From Myxococcus stipitatus (GTDB lineage: Bacteria > Myxococcota > Myxococcia > Myxococcales > Myxococcaceae), in NCBI RefSeq assembly GCF_037414475.1, contig NZ_CP147913.1, positions 8,504,501 through 8,568,500 on the forward strand: 64,000 nucleotides of DNA, written 5' to 3'. Under the pieces are notes generated by a model, which was not told where the DNA came from, searched no databases, and saw only the letters and a list, made by a program, of their open reading frames with translations. This document shows positions 26,535 to 36,138 of this stretch, in pieces. Every line of letters starts with the position of its first letter. The stretch's first letter is position 1. The position numbers were made by a program, and so were the translations under genes.

Positions 26535-28541
26535 ATGCGGGACGAGGTCACGTCGTGGGACCGGGTGCGACCCATCGGCCAGATGGGCGCGGGTTCACGG
26601 GAGCGAGCCTTGGAAGACGATGGCAACCATCCATGGACGCGAGCCGAGGAGGCACGGCTTCGAGACCTCCTGTCCGCGATGGAGGCCGCCAACCGGGGCG
26701 ACTTCTCGCGGCGCGTGCCTGTCCTCGGAAACCATCCGCTGCTGGACCAGCTGGCGGAGACATTCAACGCCGGGGCCGTCCGCCTCACGTCGCTCACGCA
26801 CTCAGTCTCCCGTGTCGCACGTGAGGTGGGCGTGGAGGGGCGGCTCGGAGCCCAGGTCGAGGTGGAGGAGACCTCGGGGGCGTGGAGGGAGCTGGCGGAC
26901 GGAGTGAACGTCCTCGCGAACAGCCTCACGGCCCAAATCCGAGACCTCATCCGGGTGAGCGGCGCGGTGGCGCGAGGAGACCTGTCGCAGACGCTCGCCG
27001 TGGAGGTTCGCGGCGAATCGCTGGAGCTCAAGACCATCGTCAACACGATGGTGGAGCGGTTGACGGCGTTCGCTCGCGAGGTGACTCGCGTCGCGAGGCA
27101 GGTGGGCGTCGAAGGTTCATCCGAGGACGTGGGGGCTCCCAATGGACCCCTGGGCGTGTGGAAGGACCTCAACGACAACGTGGGCTTCACGGAGAAGCTG
27201 GCGCTCGCGTCGAGGCACAAGAGCGAATTCCTGGCGAACATCAGCCACGAGCTGCGCACGCCGCTCAACAGCCTGCTCATCCTGGCGAAGATGCTCTCGG
27301 AGGACTCGGCGCATCGGTTGGGGCCGAAGGAGGCGGAGTACGCGAGGACGATTCACGCCTCGGGTGTCGACCTGCTCAGCCTCATCAATGATTTGCTCGA
27401 CCTGTCCAAGGTGGAAGCGGGACAGCTTCGAATCGAACCCGCGGAGGTGGCGCTCGCGGAGACGAAGTCGCTCCTCGAGCGAGACTTCCAACATGTGGCG
27501 GAGCAGAAGGGACTGGGGTTCTCCGTCACGCTCGTGGGCGCGTTGCCGCCGATGGTGCGCACAGACTCTCTGCGGCTGCGGCAGGTGCTCAAGAACCTGC
27601 TCGCCAACGCGTTCAAGTTCACGCACCTGGGCCGGGTGGAGCTGCGCATCTCCCAGGTGAATCCGGGACTGTTCCACTTCGAGAACGAGGTCCTCAACCG
27701 GGCCAACAGCGTGCTGGCGTTCAGCGTGGTGGACACGGGCATCGGCATCGCGCAGGACAGCCTTCAGCGCATCTTCGACGCCTTCCAGCAGGCGGAAATG
27801 AGCACGAGCCGGCAGTACGGCGGCACAGGCCTGGGCCTGTCCATCAGCCGCGAGCTGGCGCGCTTGTTGGGAGGAGAGCTTCACGTCGCCAGCGAGCTGG
27901 GACGGGGCAGCACCTTCACGCTCTACCTGCCGGACGTCTACGAGGAGTCCTCGGCCTCCGGTGCACGCGCGGCCGAGCGCTTGGGTGCCCCCGTCGAGGT
28001 GGATAGCGCGGACATTCCCGTGTTCGCCCGGGCAACTCCCGCGGCGCTCGAGTCGAACGCGACCGACGGGAGGGTGGCTCCGCCCGACGCGACGCAGACC
28101 TCGTCACGCGTGAAGTCGCTCGAAGACATGCCCTCGAGCGAGAGGGGTGGGAAGCGGCGCGTGCTCGTCGTGGACGACAACATCCGGGAAGCCTTCTCGC
28201 TCATCAGCGTCCTGGAGTCGCGGGGGCTGGAGAGCCGCCACGCGGAGGCGGCGGGCGAGGCCCTGCGGATGCTCTGGGACACTCCCGAGGTCGATGGCCT
28301 GCTGTGGCTCACCTCGGTGGGGGAGGCGGACTACGAGGTCCTCCGGTCGATTCGAAGGGATGCGAGGTTCGGCGACCTGCCCATCGTGGTCGTCCTGGCG
28401 CCAGCGCGAGACGAGGACCGAATCAGGTGCCTCGAAGCGGGGGCCAGCGATTGTGTGTCGCGGCCCGTGGACATCGACCGCGTCATCGAGCTGCTTGGCG
28501 GGGGTGGCCGCGCCGGGAAGCGGAGCGAAGCTTCCCGGTAG
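26535..28541 (+). CDS. soluble hybrid histidine kinase with HAMP-type repeats and degenerate receiver
   Basis: A 668-residue protein with no membrane segment. Residues about 40-210 contain two HAMP-like units ([40 protein letters not shown]), as in Nik1/group III hybrid kinases. HisKA has the phospho-His near 238 ([14 protein letters not shown]). HATPase_c motifs are [20 protein letters not shown] and [11 protein letters not shown] receiver-like domain at about 540-660 keeps VLVVDDN, but the phosphosite strand reads [14 protein letters not shown], with no Asp in the expected place, and the Lys position is CVSRPVD (Arg). The receiver is therefore probably a signalling-dead pseudoreceiver. The start ATG at 26535 is the first in frame. 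Confidence 0.87.
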   Translation: MRDEVTSWDRVRPIGQMGAGSRERALEDDGNHPWTRAEEARLRDLLSAMEAANRGDFSRRVPVLGNHPLLDQLAETFNAGAVRLTSLTHSVSRVAREVGVEGRLGAQVEVEETSGAWRELADGVNVLANSLTAQIRDLIRVSGAVARGDLSQTLAVEVRGESLELKTIVNTMVERLTAFAREVTRVARQVGVEGSSEDVGAPNGPLGVWKDLNDNVGFTEKLALASRHKSEFLANISHELRTPLNSLLILAKMLSEDSAHRLGPKEAEYARTIHASGVDLLSLINDLLDLSKVEAGQLRIEPAEVALAETKSLLERDFQHVAEQKGLGFSVTLVGALPPMVRTDSLRLRQVLKNLLANAFKFTHLGRVELRISQVNPGLFHFENEVLNRANSVLAFSVVDTGIGIAQDSLQRIFDAFQQAEMSTSRQYGGTGLGLSISRELARLLGGELHVASELGRGSTFTLYLPDVYEESSASGARAAERLGAPVEVDSADIPVFARATPAALESNATDGRVAPPDATQTSSRVKSLEDMPSSERGGKRRVLVVDDNIREAFSLISVLESRGLESRHAEAAGEALRMLWDTPEVDGLLWLTSVGEADYEVLRSIRRDARFGDLPIVVVLAPARDEDRIRCLEAGASDCVSRPVDIDRVIELLGGGGRAGKRSEASR

Positions 28542-28559
28542 ATGGCGGCTGCCGTCGAA

Positions 28560-28585
28560 CGGCGGAGGACCTGAGTCCTCCGCCG
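28560..28585. terminator. bidirectional hairpin between convergent genes
   Basis: A perfect 10-bp inverted repeat (CGGCGGAGGA / TCCTCCGCCG) with a 6-nt loop sits between the stop codons of the hybrid kinase and the pseudokinase genes. No long T-run flanks it. Confidence 0.6.
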
Positions 28586-28591
28586 TGAGGG

Positions 28592-30871
28592 TTACTCCTC
28601 CGGGGGCGCTTCGAAGTCGACGTCGAACGAGATGCGCTGTCCGCCCTCGACCTTGAAGGTCTTCTGCCAGCGTGCGCCATTGGCGATGACGAGGAGCTGG
28701 TGGGTTCCCTCGTAGATGTCCTGCTCTTCGACGGGGGCCGCGCCAACGAGCCTTCCGTCGAGCGTCACGATGGCGTCCTTGGGCGCGCGCACGTTGACGA
28801 AGGCCTTGTTGAGATAGATCTGCTGCGCGTTGCGACCGCCCGCGGTGATGGTGACGGTGCGTGCGATCTGGATGCCCAGCACGGAGTTGCTGAGCGTGAG
28901 CACATGGCGGCCGGCGGGCAGGGCCACGCTGAGCGGAGTGCGGCCGAGGAATCCACCGGGATACGACACGTCCACGCGCGGGTCGACGGTGAGGTCCAGA
29001 TACCCGGTGGCAATCGCCTCGACGCCCGCGTCCGCGCCGGCATCCGAAGCCGCTCCTCCATCAGGCAACGCGGTGGCGGATGCAACGGAAAGAGGTCCTG
29101 CATCCTCCAGCTCCGCTTCGATTCGCGAAGGAAGTCGCTGGAGGACGACCGCGGCCCCGGCAATCGCGAGCGCCGCGCCCACTCCGACGACGGCGAGCCA
29201 TCCACGCGAAGACTTCGCTGGAGCCGTCCCTGGAGGCACTGGGACCGGGGACGTGGCGCTCGCTGGTGCCGCGCCACCGGGCGTCCCTGTTCCAATCGCG
29301 CCGGGAGCAGGCGATGCCGACGAACCCAATCCGGGGACTGGCACCGATGACGATGCCGGCGTGCCCGTTCCAGAAGCCGTCGTCGTGGACGATGCCGAGG
29401 TGTCCGCGCCCGACGCCACGGACGATGCCGGCATGCTGGGAGCATGCGCCGTGGAGGTGCTCCCCGCGCTGGGGGCAGTCCCCGCGGATGAGGCCACCAT
29501 GCCGAACGCATTCGCCGTGGATGCGTTCCCCGCGCTGGAAGCTGTCCCCATGGACGAGGCCGCGATGCCGGGAGCTGGCACCGTGGACGAAGTCCCCGCG
29601 CTGGAAGCTGTCCCCACGGATGATGCAGCCGTGCTGGGAGCCGACACCGTGGCCGAGGGCCCTGAAGCGGGCGACGCGGAAGGCGCAATCCCAGGCGCGG
29701 ACGAGGCGTTCGCGGCCGGAGTCTCGGGAGACGTCGCGGGCGGAGCGGCGGCTCCGGCGCTCGCGGCCTCCGATGTCGTGGGCGCGGTCTCTGCCACCTG
29801 GATACCGCTGGTGCCACCGGACACTGCCGCGAGGATGGAGAGCTGCCCCTGCAACGCGGGCCACGTCTTGGGAATGGCCGATGGGGGCAGGGTGCCCGAG
29901 ACGAGGAACTCGGCCACGGCGGGAGGCGGAACGCCGACCTTCTGCAGCACGTCCGCGATGCCAGCTTCAATCACGCGGCGGCGCGCGGCGCGGGCTTCGT
30001 TCTCCGGCGGGAACAGCTTGGCCAGGTAGTCCGCCAGCACCGTGTGCGCGGGCAGCGTGCCCACGGCCTCGACGATGGCCTCGCGGAAGGCATGCGCGGA
30101 GGGATACCGGTCATACGCGCGCTTCGCCGTCGCCTTGCGCACCACCGCGTCCAGCTTGAGCGGCACGTCCTGCGACATCGTCGGCAGCGTGCGCGTGAGC
30201 GTCGCCTTGTCGGGGTCCGCGTTGTCCTTGAACGGCATCTTTCCGGACAGGCACTCGTGCAGCACCAGCCCGAGGAGGAACACGTCCGACTGGACGTTGA
30301 CGGCCTCGCGTCCACCCAGCAGCTGCTCCGGGGCGCTGTACGCGCGCCGGTTCTTCACGCGCTTTCCGTCGCGCTCCCGAGGCGCCACGCTCAGCGCGCC
30401 GTAACCCGTCACCTTCGTCAGCCCGCTGAAGGACACCATCAGCGTCTCGGGCCTCACGTCGCCGTGCACCAACGGCGTGCCGTCGTCGTTGCCCGCCATG
30501 TGCGCGTAGTGCAACCCGGTTGCGGCATCGGCGGCCACCAGCGCGGCCAGCGAGGGCGGCAGCTTGGGGCTCGCCTCCAGCACGCGGCGCAGGGGCTCTC
30601 CGTCGGCGAACTCCGTGACACGCGCGAGTCCTCCGTCCTGGGCCGCCAGGCTGTGCACGCGGAGGATGTTGGGATGCTCGAAGACGAGCGCGCGGCCCGT
30701 CTCTCGCGTCAGCTTCGCCGTCAGCTCCGGGCTCTGAACCACCTCTTGCGGCGCCCAGATGAGAACGACGGGTCGAGGGGGAGACCCATCCTCCAGCGCG
30801 AGCCCCAGGAACGCTCGCGAGCCTGCTCCGGAGAGCAGGGGACCAAGTGAGAGGTAACGCACGGTGCTCAT
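28592..30871 (-). CDS. pseudokinase with Ser/Thr/Ala-rich linker, membrane helix and PEGA-type C-terminus
   Basis: A 759-residue protein starting at ATG 30871. Residues 1-270 follow the Ser/Thr kinase fold, but key residues are missing: the glycine loop is LLSGAGSRAF, the VAIK lysine region reads RPVVLIWAP, the catalytic loop is LVHGDVRPETL (Asp kept, Asn lost), and the DFG position reads TGYG. Catalysis is unlikely. Residues about 370-535 are a very low-complexity Ser/Ala/Thr/Gly/Pro region with repeats such as SSVGTASSAGTSS. A membrane helix (GWLAVVGVGAALAIAGAAVV) precedes two PEGA-like beta modules (GYLDLTVDPRVDVSYPGGFL, AFVNVRAPKDAIVTLDGRLV). I infer a cytoplasmic pseudokinase scaffold linked through the membrane to a periplasmic PEGA part. 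Confidence 0.82.
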   Translation of the reverse strand: MSTVRYLSLGPLLSGAGSRAFLGLALEDGSPPRPVVLIWAPQEVVQSPELTAKLTRETGRALVFEHPNILRVHSLAAQDGGLARVTEFADGEPLRRVLEASPKLPPSLAALVAADAATGLHYAHMAGNDDGTPLVHGDVRPETLMVSFSGLTKVTGYGALSVAPRERDGKRVKNRRAYSAPEQLLGGREAVNVQSDVFLLGLVLHECLSGKMPFKDNADPDKATLTRTLPTMSQDVPLKLDAVVRKATAKRAYDRYPSAHAFREAIVEAVGTLPAHTVLADYLAKLFPPENEARAARRRVIEAGIADVLQKVGVPPPAVAEFLVSGTLPPSAIPKTWPALQGQLSILAAVSGGTSGIQVAETAPTTSEAASAGAAAPPATSPETPAANASSAPGIAPSASPASGPSATVSAPSTAASSVGTASSAGTSSTVPAPGIAASSMGTASSAGNASTANAFGMVASSAGTAPSAGSTSTAHAPSMPASSVASGADTSASSTTTASGTGTPASSSVPVPGLGSSASPAPGAIGTGTPGGAAPASATSPVPVPPGTAPAKSSRGWLAVVGVGAALAIAGAAVVLQRLPSRIEAELEDAGPLSVASATALPDGGAASDAGADAGVEAIATGYLDLTVDPRVDVSYPGGFLGRTPLSVALPAGRHVLTLSNSVLGIQIARTVTITAGGRNAQQIYLNKAFVNVRAPKDAIVTLDGRLVGAAPVEEQDIYEGTHQLLVIANGARWQKTFKVEGGQRISFDVDFEAPPEE

Positions 30872-30946
30872 GGGCACGCATGCTAGTGCGAGAGGCGTGC
30901 CCTCTGGAATCCGAGGAACCCGTCGTCACCCCTCAAATACGTCGTG

Positions 30947-32287
30947 CTACAGGTTTTGCCCGGAGCCCTGCTCGAAGGCCAAGGTGACGTGGTAGCCGTA
31001 TCGGCCCCGTCTCACGAGCAACAGGACACTGGGATTTCGTCGGGCCGTGAGCAGTGCTTCCTTGAATGCCTCGGCCGTGGCCACCGGCTGGTTGTTCACT
31101 CGAAGAATGATGTCGCCGGGGGCCAACCCCACCTCCGCCGCCACGGAGCCCGCCCGGATGCCCGACACCGCCAACCCCATCCTCGCGTCCTTCACTTTGA
31201 GTCCCAGCCGGTCCCAGGCGAGTGACTCCACCATTCGCGCCGGGAACTCGGACGGGGTGACTTGGAGGGTGCGCATGTTGCCATCCCGGAAGAGGGCGAG
31301 CGGGAAGGCGGAGCGGGCCGGATAGCCGCGCACGCGGGTGTCGAAGTCCTCCGCGTCCTGGATGCGGGAGCCCCCCAGCTCCGCGACGATATCTCCGCGC
31401 TGCACGCCTGCCTGGGCGGCGGGGCTGCCTGCTTCGACGGACGTCACCAGCGCGCCATAGGAGCGGTCCCAGCCCAACTGCCGGGCCACGCGCGGCGGCA
31501 GGTCCACCGCATCCATGCCCACCCAGGAGGGACGCATCTTTCCGAAGCGGGTGAGCTCATCGACGATGCGGCGCACCTTGTCCGCGGGGATGGCGAAGCC
31601 GATGCCCTGCGCGCCGCCGCCGAAGATGGCGGTGTTGATGCCGATGATTTCCCCATCCACGTTGAGCAGCGGTCCGCCCGAGTTGCCCGGGTTGATGGCC
31701 GCGTCCGTCTGGACGAAGTCGTTGTACACGCGGTTGTCGGCGCGGAAGGTGCGTCCGATGGCGGACACCACCCCCGCCGTCACCGTCTTGCTCAAGCCGA
31801 ACGGACTGCCGATGGCCACCACCGTCTCGCCAATCATCAGGTCGGAGCTGGTGCCCAGCTTGGCGATGGGCAGCGCTTCCTTCGCGGCCACCTTGAGGAC
31901 GGCCAGGTCATTGCGCGCGTCACTGCCGATGACCTCCGCGTCGTAGGAGCGGCCATCCGCGAGCACGACGTGGATGGCCGAGGCGCCCCGGATGACGTGG
32001 TCATTGGTGACGATGGTGCCCGTCGGGTCGATGATGACGCCGCTGCCCAGGCCCTCGATCTTCTGGCGGTCGGGTTCGCCACCGGGTCCCCCGAAGAACT
32101 CTTCCAGCGGGGAGCGGCGGCGGAAGCGTGACTCCACCTCCTGCTCGGTGCCGATGTAGACGACGGCCGGGGAGACCTTCTGCACCACTTCCACGATGGC
32201 GTCGCGCCGCCGGGCCAGATCCGCGCTGGCACCGCTGGACGCGAGCAGCACCACCATCAGCCCCCACCTCATGACTCCAGCCTTCAT
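30947..32287 (-). CDS. HtrA/DegP-family periplasmic serine protease
   Basis: A 446-residue protein with a signal peptide (MRWGLMVVLLASSGASAD). The trypsin-like domain has the catalytic His in VTNDHVIRG (near residue 98), Asp in ARNDLAVLK (near 128) and Ser in NPGNSGGPLL (near 204). Two PDZ domains follow (SYGALVTSVEAGSPAAQAGV; LAVSGIRAGSVAAEVGLAPG). DegP-type enzymes degrade or refold damaged envelope proteins. ATG 32287 is chosen from the signal peptide; the frame continues upstream through the promoter. Upstream lie repeated GTCATTCC elements that may regulate it. A homologue of this type is often stress induced; the inducer here is unknown. Confidence 0.93.
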   Translation of the reverse strand: MKAGVMRWGLMVVLLASSGASADLARRRDAIVEVVQKVSPAVVYIGTEQEVESRFRRRSPLEEFFGGPGGEPDRQKIEGLGSGVIIDPTGTIVTNDHVIRGASAIHVVLADGRSYDAEVIGSDARNDLAVLKVAAKEALPIAKLGTSSDLMIGETVVAIGSPFGLSKTVTAGVVSAIGRTFRADNRVYNDFVQTDAAINPGNSGGPLLNVDGEIIGINTAIFGGGAQGIGFAIPADKVRRIVDELTRFGKMRPSWVGMDAVDLPPRVARQLGWDRSYGALVTSVEAGSPAAQAGVQRGDIVAELGGSRIQDAEDFDTRVRGYPARSAFPLALFRDGNMRTLQVTPSEFPARMVESLAWDRLGLKVKDARMGLAVSGIRAGSVAAEVGLAPGDIILRVNNQPVATAEAFKEALLTARRNPSVLLLVRRGRYGYHVTLAFEQGSGQNL

Positions 32288-32322
32288 GTCTGCCCTCCGT
32301 GCACCCTCCGCGGATTGTTGAC

Positions 32323-32467
32323 GGAATGACAGCCCGACTGTCGGGAAGCTGGCGTCATTCCCACGATTCGCTGGAGGCGCTGCGTCGCCTTTCATAGATC
32401 ACTCCCCACGTCCGTGAACGATTGCATCACCGGGAGGTGGCTGGGCCCTGAATTTTGGCGTCATTCC
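32323..32467. promoter_or_regulatory. three GTCATTCC elements between divergent htrA and response-regulator genes
   Basis: GGAATGAC at 32323-32330, its complement GTCATTCC at 32354-32361 (the first two form an inverted pair 23 bp apart) and another GTCATTCC at 32460-32467. The second and third copies share the longer context TGGCGTCATTCC. This is the pattern of a regulator-binding site or an extracytoplasmic sigma -35 element; which one is not known. Confidence 0.45.
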
Positions 32468-32530
32468 AGGGGCAGGCCGAAGTCCTGGCGGCGTGGCTTG
32501 GGGGCCGCGTTGGAGCAGAGGAGCGGAAGC

Positions 32531-33166
32531 ATGAGTCTTGTCCTGGTCGCGGACGACGAGCCCGCGGTGCTGGAAGTCCTCAGCCATGTGGTGGAGGACC
32601 TGGGTCACGAAGTGGTGAAGGCCCGGGATGGAGAGGAAGCCCTGGCCATGGCTCGGGCCTGTCGCCCCCATCTGGTGGTGACGGACCACATGATGCCTCG
32701 GTTGAGCGGGGTGGAGCTGTGCCGCCGCTTGAAGCGCGACGCGGAGCTCAAGAGCGTGCCGGTCATCCTCCTGAGCGCCGTGCTCCCACAGGGTGCGCCA
32801 GAGGCGGATGCCTTCCTTCACAAGCCATTTGAAATCACGGACTTCGAGGCGCTGATCCATAAGTCCCTGGTGGGCGCTCCCAAGTCCCCGCCAGACAGCG
32901 GGCACGTCCCGGGGACTCCCTGGGGACAGTGGGCGGCGCGAGCGCTCCAGGGGCCGTTGGAAGAGGCGCGGCGGCAGCTGCGGCGCCTGGAGGCGGGGGC
33001 TCCCGTGGACCGCTCGGCGCTGGAGGCGCTCCGGGTGCAGCTCGAGTCCATGGACCTGGTGGCCTCGGAGCTGGCGCGTCCACAGGGGCGCGCGCTCCCC
33101 GTGGAGCCCCCGGTGGTCCGGGGGGCTGCGTTCGGCTTGCGGCTGACGAAGGGAAGCGTGAGCTGA
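32531..33166 (+). CDS. single-receiver response regulator
   Basis: A 211-residue protein. Residues 1-117 form an intact receiver (MSLVLVADDEPAVLEVLSHV; phosphosite in LVVTDHMMPRLSG; Lys in AFLHKPFEI). The remainder is a Pro/Ala/Arg-rich helical tail of about 90 residues with no recognised output domain. It starts at ATG 32531 after a GGAAGC ribosome site. It is divergent from htrA across a region with repeated GTCATTCC elements and converges on the agmatinase-type gene with 3 bp between stops. The partner kinase is unknown. Confidence 0.86.
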   Translation: MSLVLVADDEPAVLEVLSHVVEDLGHEVVKARDGEEALAMARACRPHLVVTDHMMPRLSGVELCRRLKRDAELKSVPVILLSAVLPQGAPEADAFLHKPFEITDFEALIHKSLVGAPKSPPDSGHVPGTPWGQWAARALQGPLEEARRQLRRLEAGAPVDRSALEALRVQLESMDLVASELARPQGRALPVEPPVVRGAAFGLRLTKGSVS

Positions 33167-33169
33167 GGC

Positions 33170-34207
33170 TCAGGCCTTCTGGGATTTCAGCATCCAGCCA
33201 ATCATCTTGTAGAGCAGGCGAGCGCCCACGTTGCCATCCCACTCCCCGCCCTCGGGGTCGGGGGCGACTTCCGTGAGGTCGAAGCCGACGATGGTGCGGC
33301 CGGAGCGGACGACGCCGGACAGGAGGGCGATGGCCTCGGGGAAGGAGAGGCCGCCGGGCACGGGCGTGCCGGTGTGGGGGCAGAGGACGGGGTCCAGGCC
33401 GTCGATGTCGAACGACAGGTAGACGTGCTGGGGCAGGAGGGCGACCATTTCATCGACCTGCCGGTTCCAGGGGACGCCGTCGAACCGCTTGTTCTGGAGG
33501 GTGGCGTCGAAGAAGCCGTGGACGCGGCCCTTGGAGTCCTCGATGTAGCGGTGCTCTTCCTGGCTCATGTCGCGCAGGCCGACCTGGACCAGCGTCTTCA
33601 CGCCGGGGATGCGCTCGGCGACGTTGTACATGATGGAGGCGTGGGACCAGGTGAAGCCCTCATAGGCGACGCGCAGGTCGGCGTGGGCATCCAGGTGCAA
33701 CACGCCGAGGCCGGGGTACTTCTCGGCGTGGGCGCGGATGATGCCGAAGGAGATGGAGTGGTCTCCGCCGACGGCGGCCACGCGCTTGCCCTGCTCCAGC
33801 CAGTGCCGGGTGGTGCGGTAGACGTAGTCGTTCATCTGGTCGCAGAGGGCGTTGACGTCCTTGGCGGCGGCGAGCAACTCGGCCTCGCCGGAGTGGATGC
33901 CGCCTGCGTCGATGACGACCTGGGCGCGCTCCTTGGCGCGGGTGTTCCAGTCGCGCAGCTCCTGGGACTCGGGGAGCATGGCGATGCCCCGCTCGTAGGG
34001 GCGGCCCGTCTCGACGTCGAAGAGGTCCACCTGGCGGCTGGCATCGAGGACGGCGGCGGGGCCGTCGGACGTGCCGCCGCCGTAGCTGGTGGTGGCCTCG
34101 AAGGGGACGGGGATGAGGACGACGTGCGCCTCATCGGGAGTGTGGGGGAGTCCGAAGACGCCGGAGCCCGGCTGTGCGGCGGCGCTGGGGTCGAATTGGG
34201 TGGCCAT
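33170..34207 (-). CDS. speB: agmatinase/arginase family ureohydrolase
   Basis: A 345-residue binuclear manganese ureohydrolase. Metal-ligand motifs are all present: GGDHSISFG (first His), LDAHADLRVAYEG (Asp-His-Asp) and LSFDIDGLDPVLCPHTGTP (Asp-Asp), with a conserved EVAPDPEGGEWDGN near the end. SpeB-type enzymes convert agmatine to putrescine and urea; arginases, formiminoglutamases and guanidinobutyrases share these motifs, so substrate is inferred. The WDGN ending matches the agmatinase/arginase branch. ATG 34207 is chosen over an upstream in-frame GTG because of the ribosome site and the family length. Confidence 0.85.
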   Translation of the reverse strand: MATQFDPSAAAQPGSGVFGLPHTPDEAHVVLIPVPFEATTSYGGGTSDGPAAVLDASRQVDLFDVETGRPYERGIAMLPESQELRDWNTRAKERAQVVIDAGGIHSGEAELLAAAKDVNALCDQMNDYVYRTTRHWLEQGKRVAAVGGDHSISFGIIRAHAEKYPGLGVLHLDAHADLRVAYEGFTWSHASIMYNVAERIPGVKTLVQVGLRDMSQEEHRYIEDSKGRVHGFFDATLQNKRFDGVPWNRQVDEMVALLPQHVYLSFDIDGLDPVLCPHTGTPVPGGLSFPEAIALLSGVVRSGRTIVGFDLTEVAPDPEGGEWDGNVGARLLYKMIGWMLKSQKA

Positions 34208-34253
34208 GGCGGCGGAGGATACGGACCCGGGCGTGCGGTGCAACTGTCCCGTG

Positions 34254-36128
34254 CTAGAGCGCTTGACACTGGCCCGTGGGGCGTCCTCCAGATTTCACGC
34301 ATCGGCCCGGTCCCAGCAACGTGGGGGCGCAGTCGTCATTCGACGTGCAGCCCATCGTGATGGGGCAATCCAGACCGTGGCCCCCCTGCATCGTCTCCAC
34401 CCGGAAATCCTCATCGTCGACAGATTCGACGATGGGCTGGTTGCCAGAGGCACCGAGGGCTTCGGCCTCCAGCACCACCGTGGATCCGCCAGAAGGCGTC
34501 CGCGTCGCGACAACGGGCAGTCGATTGGGCCAGCTCGGGCTGGCGACGTATCGGATTCGCTCGAGGAGTCGTCCGGCAATCTCCTGGGGGGTGGTGAGCC
34601 CTTGGACGTTGACCTGGACATGGAATGGCCGCGAGTTGCTGTCGTTGTCGAACTCAAACCAATGGCGAACCGCACCCGCCGCGACGGAGACGAGATCTCC
34701 GTCTTGGATGGTGTCTCCTATCGTGATGGAGCCCCGTGCCCTGCTGAGCGGTTGCGCTTGGGTGCAGTCGTGGTTGCAGGTGCCGCATTCGCTGGTGTTT
34801 CCGTCATCACAGTCTTCAGCGGAGTTGCCGTGCGTGTTGATGATGCCGTCTCCGCAAACGGCGCGGGTGCAATTCGAGAGGCAGTCGTCGTTGTCATCCT
34901 TGTTGCCATCGTCGCACTGCTCCCCAGTATCGAGGACCTTGTTTCCACAGACGTCGGTGGAGCGGCAGTCCGAGCTGCATCCGTCCTTGCCTCGGGTGTT
35001 TCCGTCGTCGCAGACCTCGCCGACGTGTGCGTCGACAATGCTGTTGCCGCAGCGCTCGGTGGAGCGACAGTCCGCGCTGCACCCATCGCCGCTCTGGGTG
35101 TTGCCGTCATCGCAGACCTCATCCCGTTGGGATTCGACGACTCTGTTCCCACACCCCGCGAACGAGCGACAGTCCGCGCTGCAGTCTCCTCCCGCGCCCC
35201 TGCTTCCGTCGTCGCAGACCTCCCCCGTGCTGGAGTCCACGATTCGATTGCCGCAGACTTCGGTGGACTTGCAGTTCGCGCTGCATCCGTCGCCATCCAC
35301 GGTGTTGCCGTCGTCACAGACTTCGCCCAACTTCGCGTCGCGGACCCCATTCCCACACGTCTCGTTCGAGCGGCAGTCCGCGCTGCATCCGTCCCCATCG
35401 AGCTTGTTTCCGTTGTCACAGACCTCGCCCGCGGCGGTGTCTATGATTTGGTTGCCACAGCTCTCGTTGGACTTGCAGTCCGCGCTGCATCCGTCCCCGC
35501 TCTCGTGGTTTCCATCGTCACACACCTCGTTGGCGGCTCGATCCACGATGCCGTTGCCACATTCCTCGAAGCGACAGTTCCGGCTGCACTTGTCTCCGTC
35601 CTGCCGGTTGCCGTCATCGCAGTCCTCGCCCAAGGCCGGTTCGGTCACCCCGTTCCCACAGCGCTCGTTCGAGCGGCAGTCCGCGCTGCATCCATCGCCG
35701 CTCAGGGTGTTGCCGTCATCGCAAACCTCCCCCTTGGAGAGGTCTGTGATTCCGTTGCCGCAGCGCTCGGTGGAGCGGCAGTTGGCGCTACACCCGTCGC
35801 CATCGGCGATGTTCCCGTCGTCGCATACTTCGTTGCGCCAGGGCTGAACGGTGCCGTCGCCGCATGACTCCACGGTGCACTCGATGGTGCACCCATCGGT
35901 GCTGTCGTTGTTGCCATCGTCACAGGCTTCGGGCGCCTCCTGGATGCCATTGCCGCAGGTCTTGAGGATGCACTTGTCCCCGCTGGGGGAGCACTTCTGG
36001 TCCCCGGGACACACGAGCCCGGACTCGCAGGTGGTGCTCTCGGAACCCGTGCAGGCGCTCAGCCATGGAAGGACGAAGAGGACGCAGGACAGGGCCGTGA
36101 CGCCCGGACTCCAATGGGTTCGATTCAT
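34254..36128 (-). CDS. lipoprotein with 12 Cys-rich DUF4215 repeats
   Basis: A 624-residue protein with a lipobox signal ([11 protein letters not shown]). Residues about 50-470 contain twelve consecutive repeats of the form CGNG...GEVCDDGN...DGCSADC, each with six conserved cysteines; repeats 6, 8 and 11 deviate (CDNGN, CDDGSRG, shorter). This is the myxobacterial Cys-rich DUF4215 repeat, expected to bind metal or form disulfide-linked rods outside the cell. The C-terminal 160 residues form a separate beta-rich domain of unknown function. It is the last gene of the minus-strand set that begins with the STAND kinase; the upstream TPR/PEGA gene ends 11 bp before its start. ATG 36128 is supported by the lipoprotein signal. 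Confidence 0.88.
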   Translation of the reverse strand: MNRTHWSPGVTALSCVLFVLPWLSACTGSESTTCESGLVCPGDQKCSPSGDKCILKTCGNGIQEAPEACDDGNNDSTDGCTIECTVESCGDGTVQPWRNEVCDDGNIADGDGCSANCRSTERCGNGITDLSKGEVCDDGNTLSGDGCSADCRSNERCGNGVTEPALGEDCDDGNRQDGDKCSRNCRFEECGNGIVDRAANEVCDDGNHESGDGCSADCKSNESCGNQIIDTAAGEVCDNGNKLDGDGCSADCRSNETCGNGVRDAKLGEVCDDGNTVDGDGCSANCKSTEVCGNRIVDSSTGEVCDDGSRGAGGDCSADCRSFAGCGNRVVESQRDEVCDDGNTQSGDGCSADCRSTERCGNSIVDAHVGEVCDDGNTRGKDGCSSDCRSTDVCGNKVLDTGEQCDDGNKDDNDDCLSNCTRAVCGDGIINTHGNSAEDCDDGNTSECGTCNHDCTQAQPLSRARGSITIGDTIQDGDLVSVAAGAVRHWFEFDNDSNSRPFHVQVNVQGLTTPQEIAGRLLERIRYVASPSWPNRLPVVATRTPSGGSTVVLEAEALGASGNQPIVESVDDEDFRVETMQGGHGLDCPITMGCTSNDDCAPTLLGPGRCVKSGGRPTGQCQAL

Positions 36129-36138
36129 GTCGCGTCTC

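Noticed and set aside
34089-35867. 592-codon plus-strand frame opposite the DUF4215 lipoprotein
   Set aside because: The repetitive Val/Ala/Asp pattern is the mirror of the Cys-rich repeats; no independent support.
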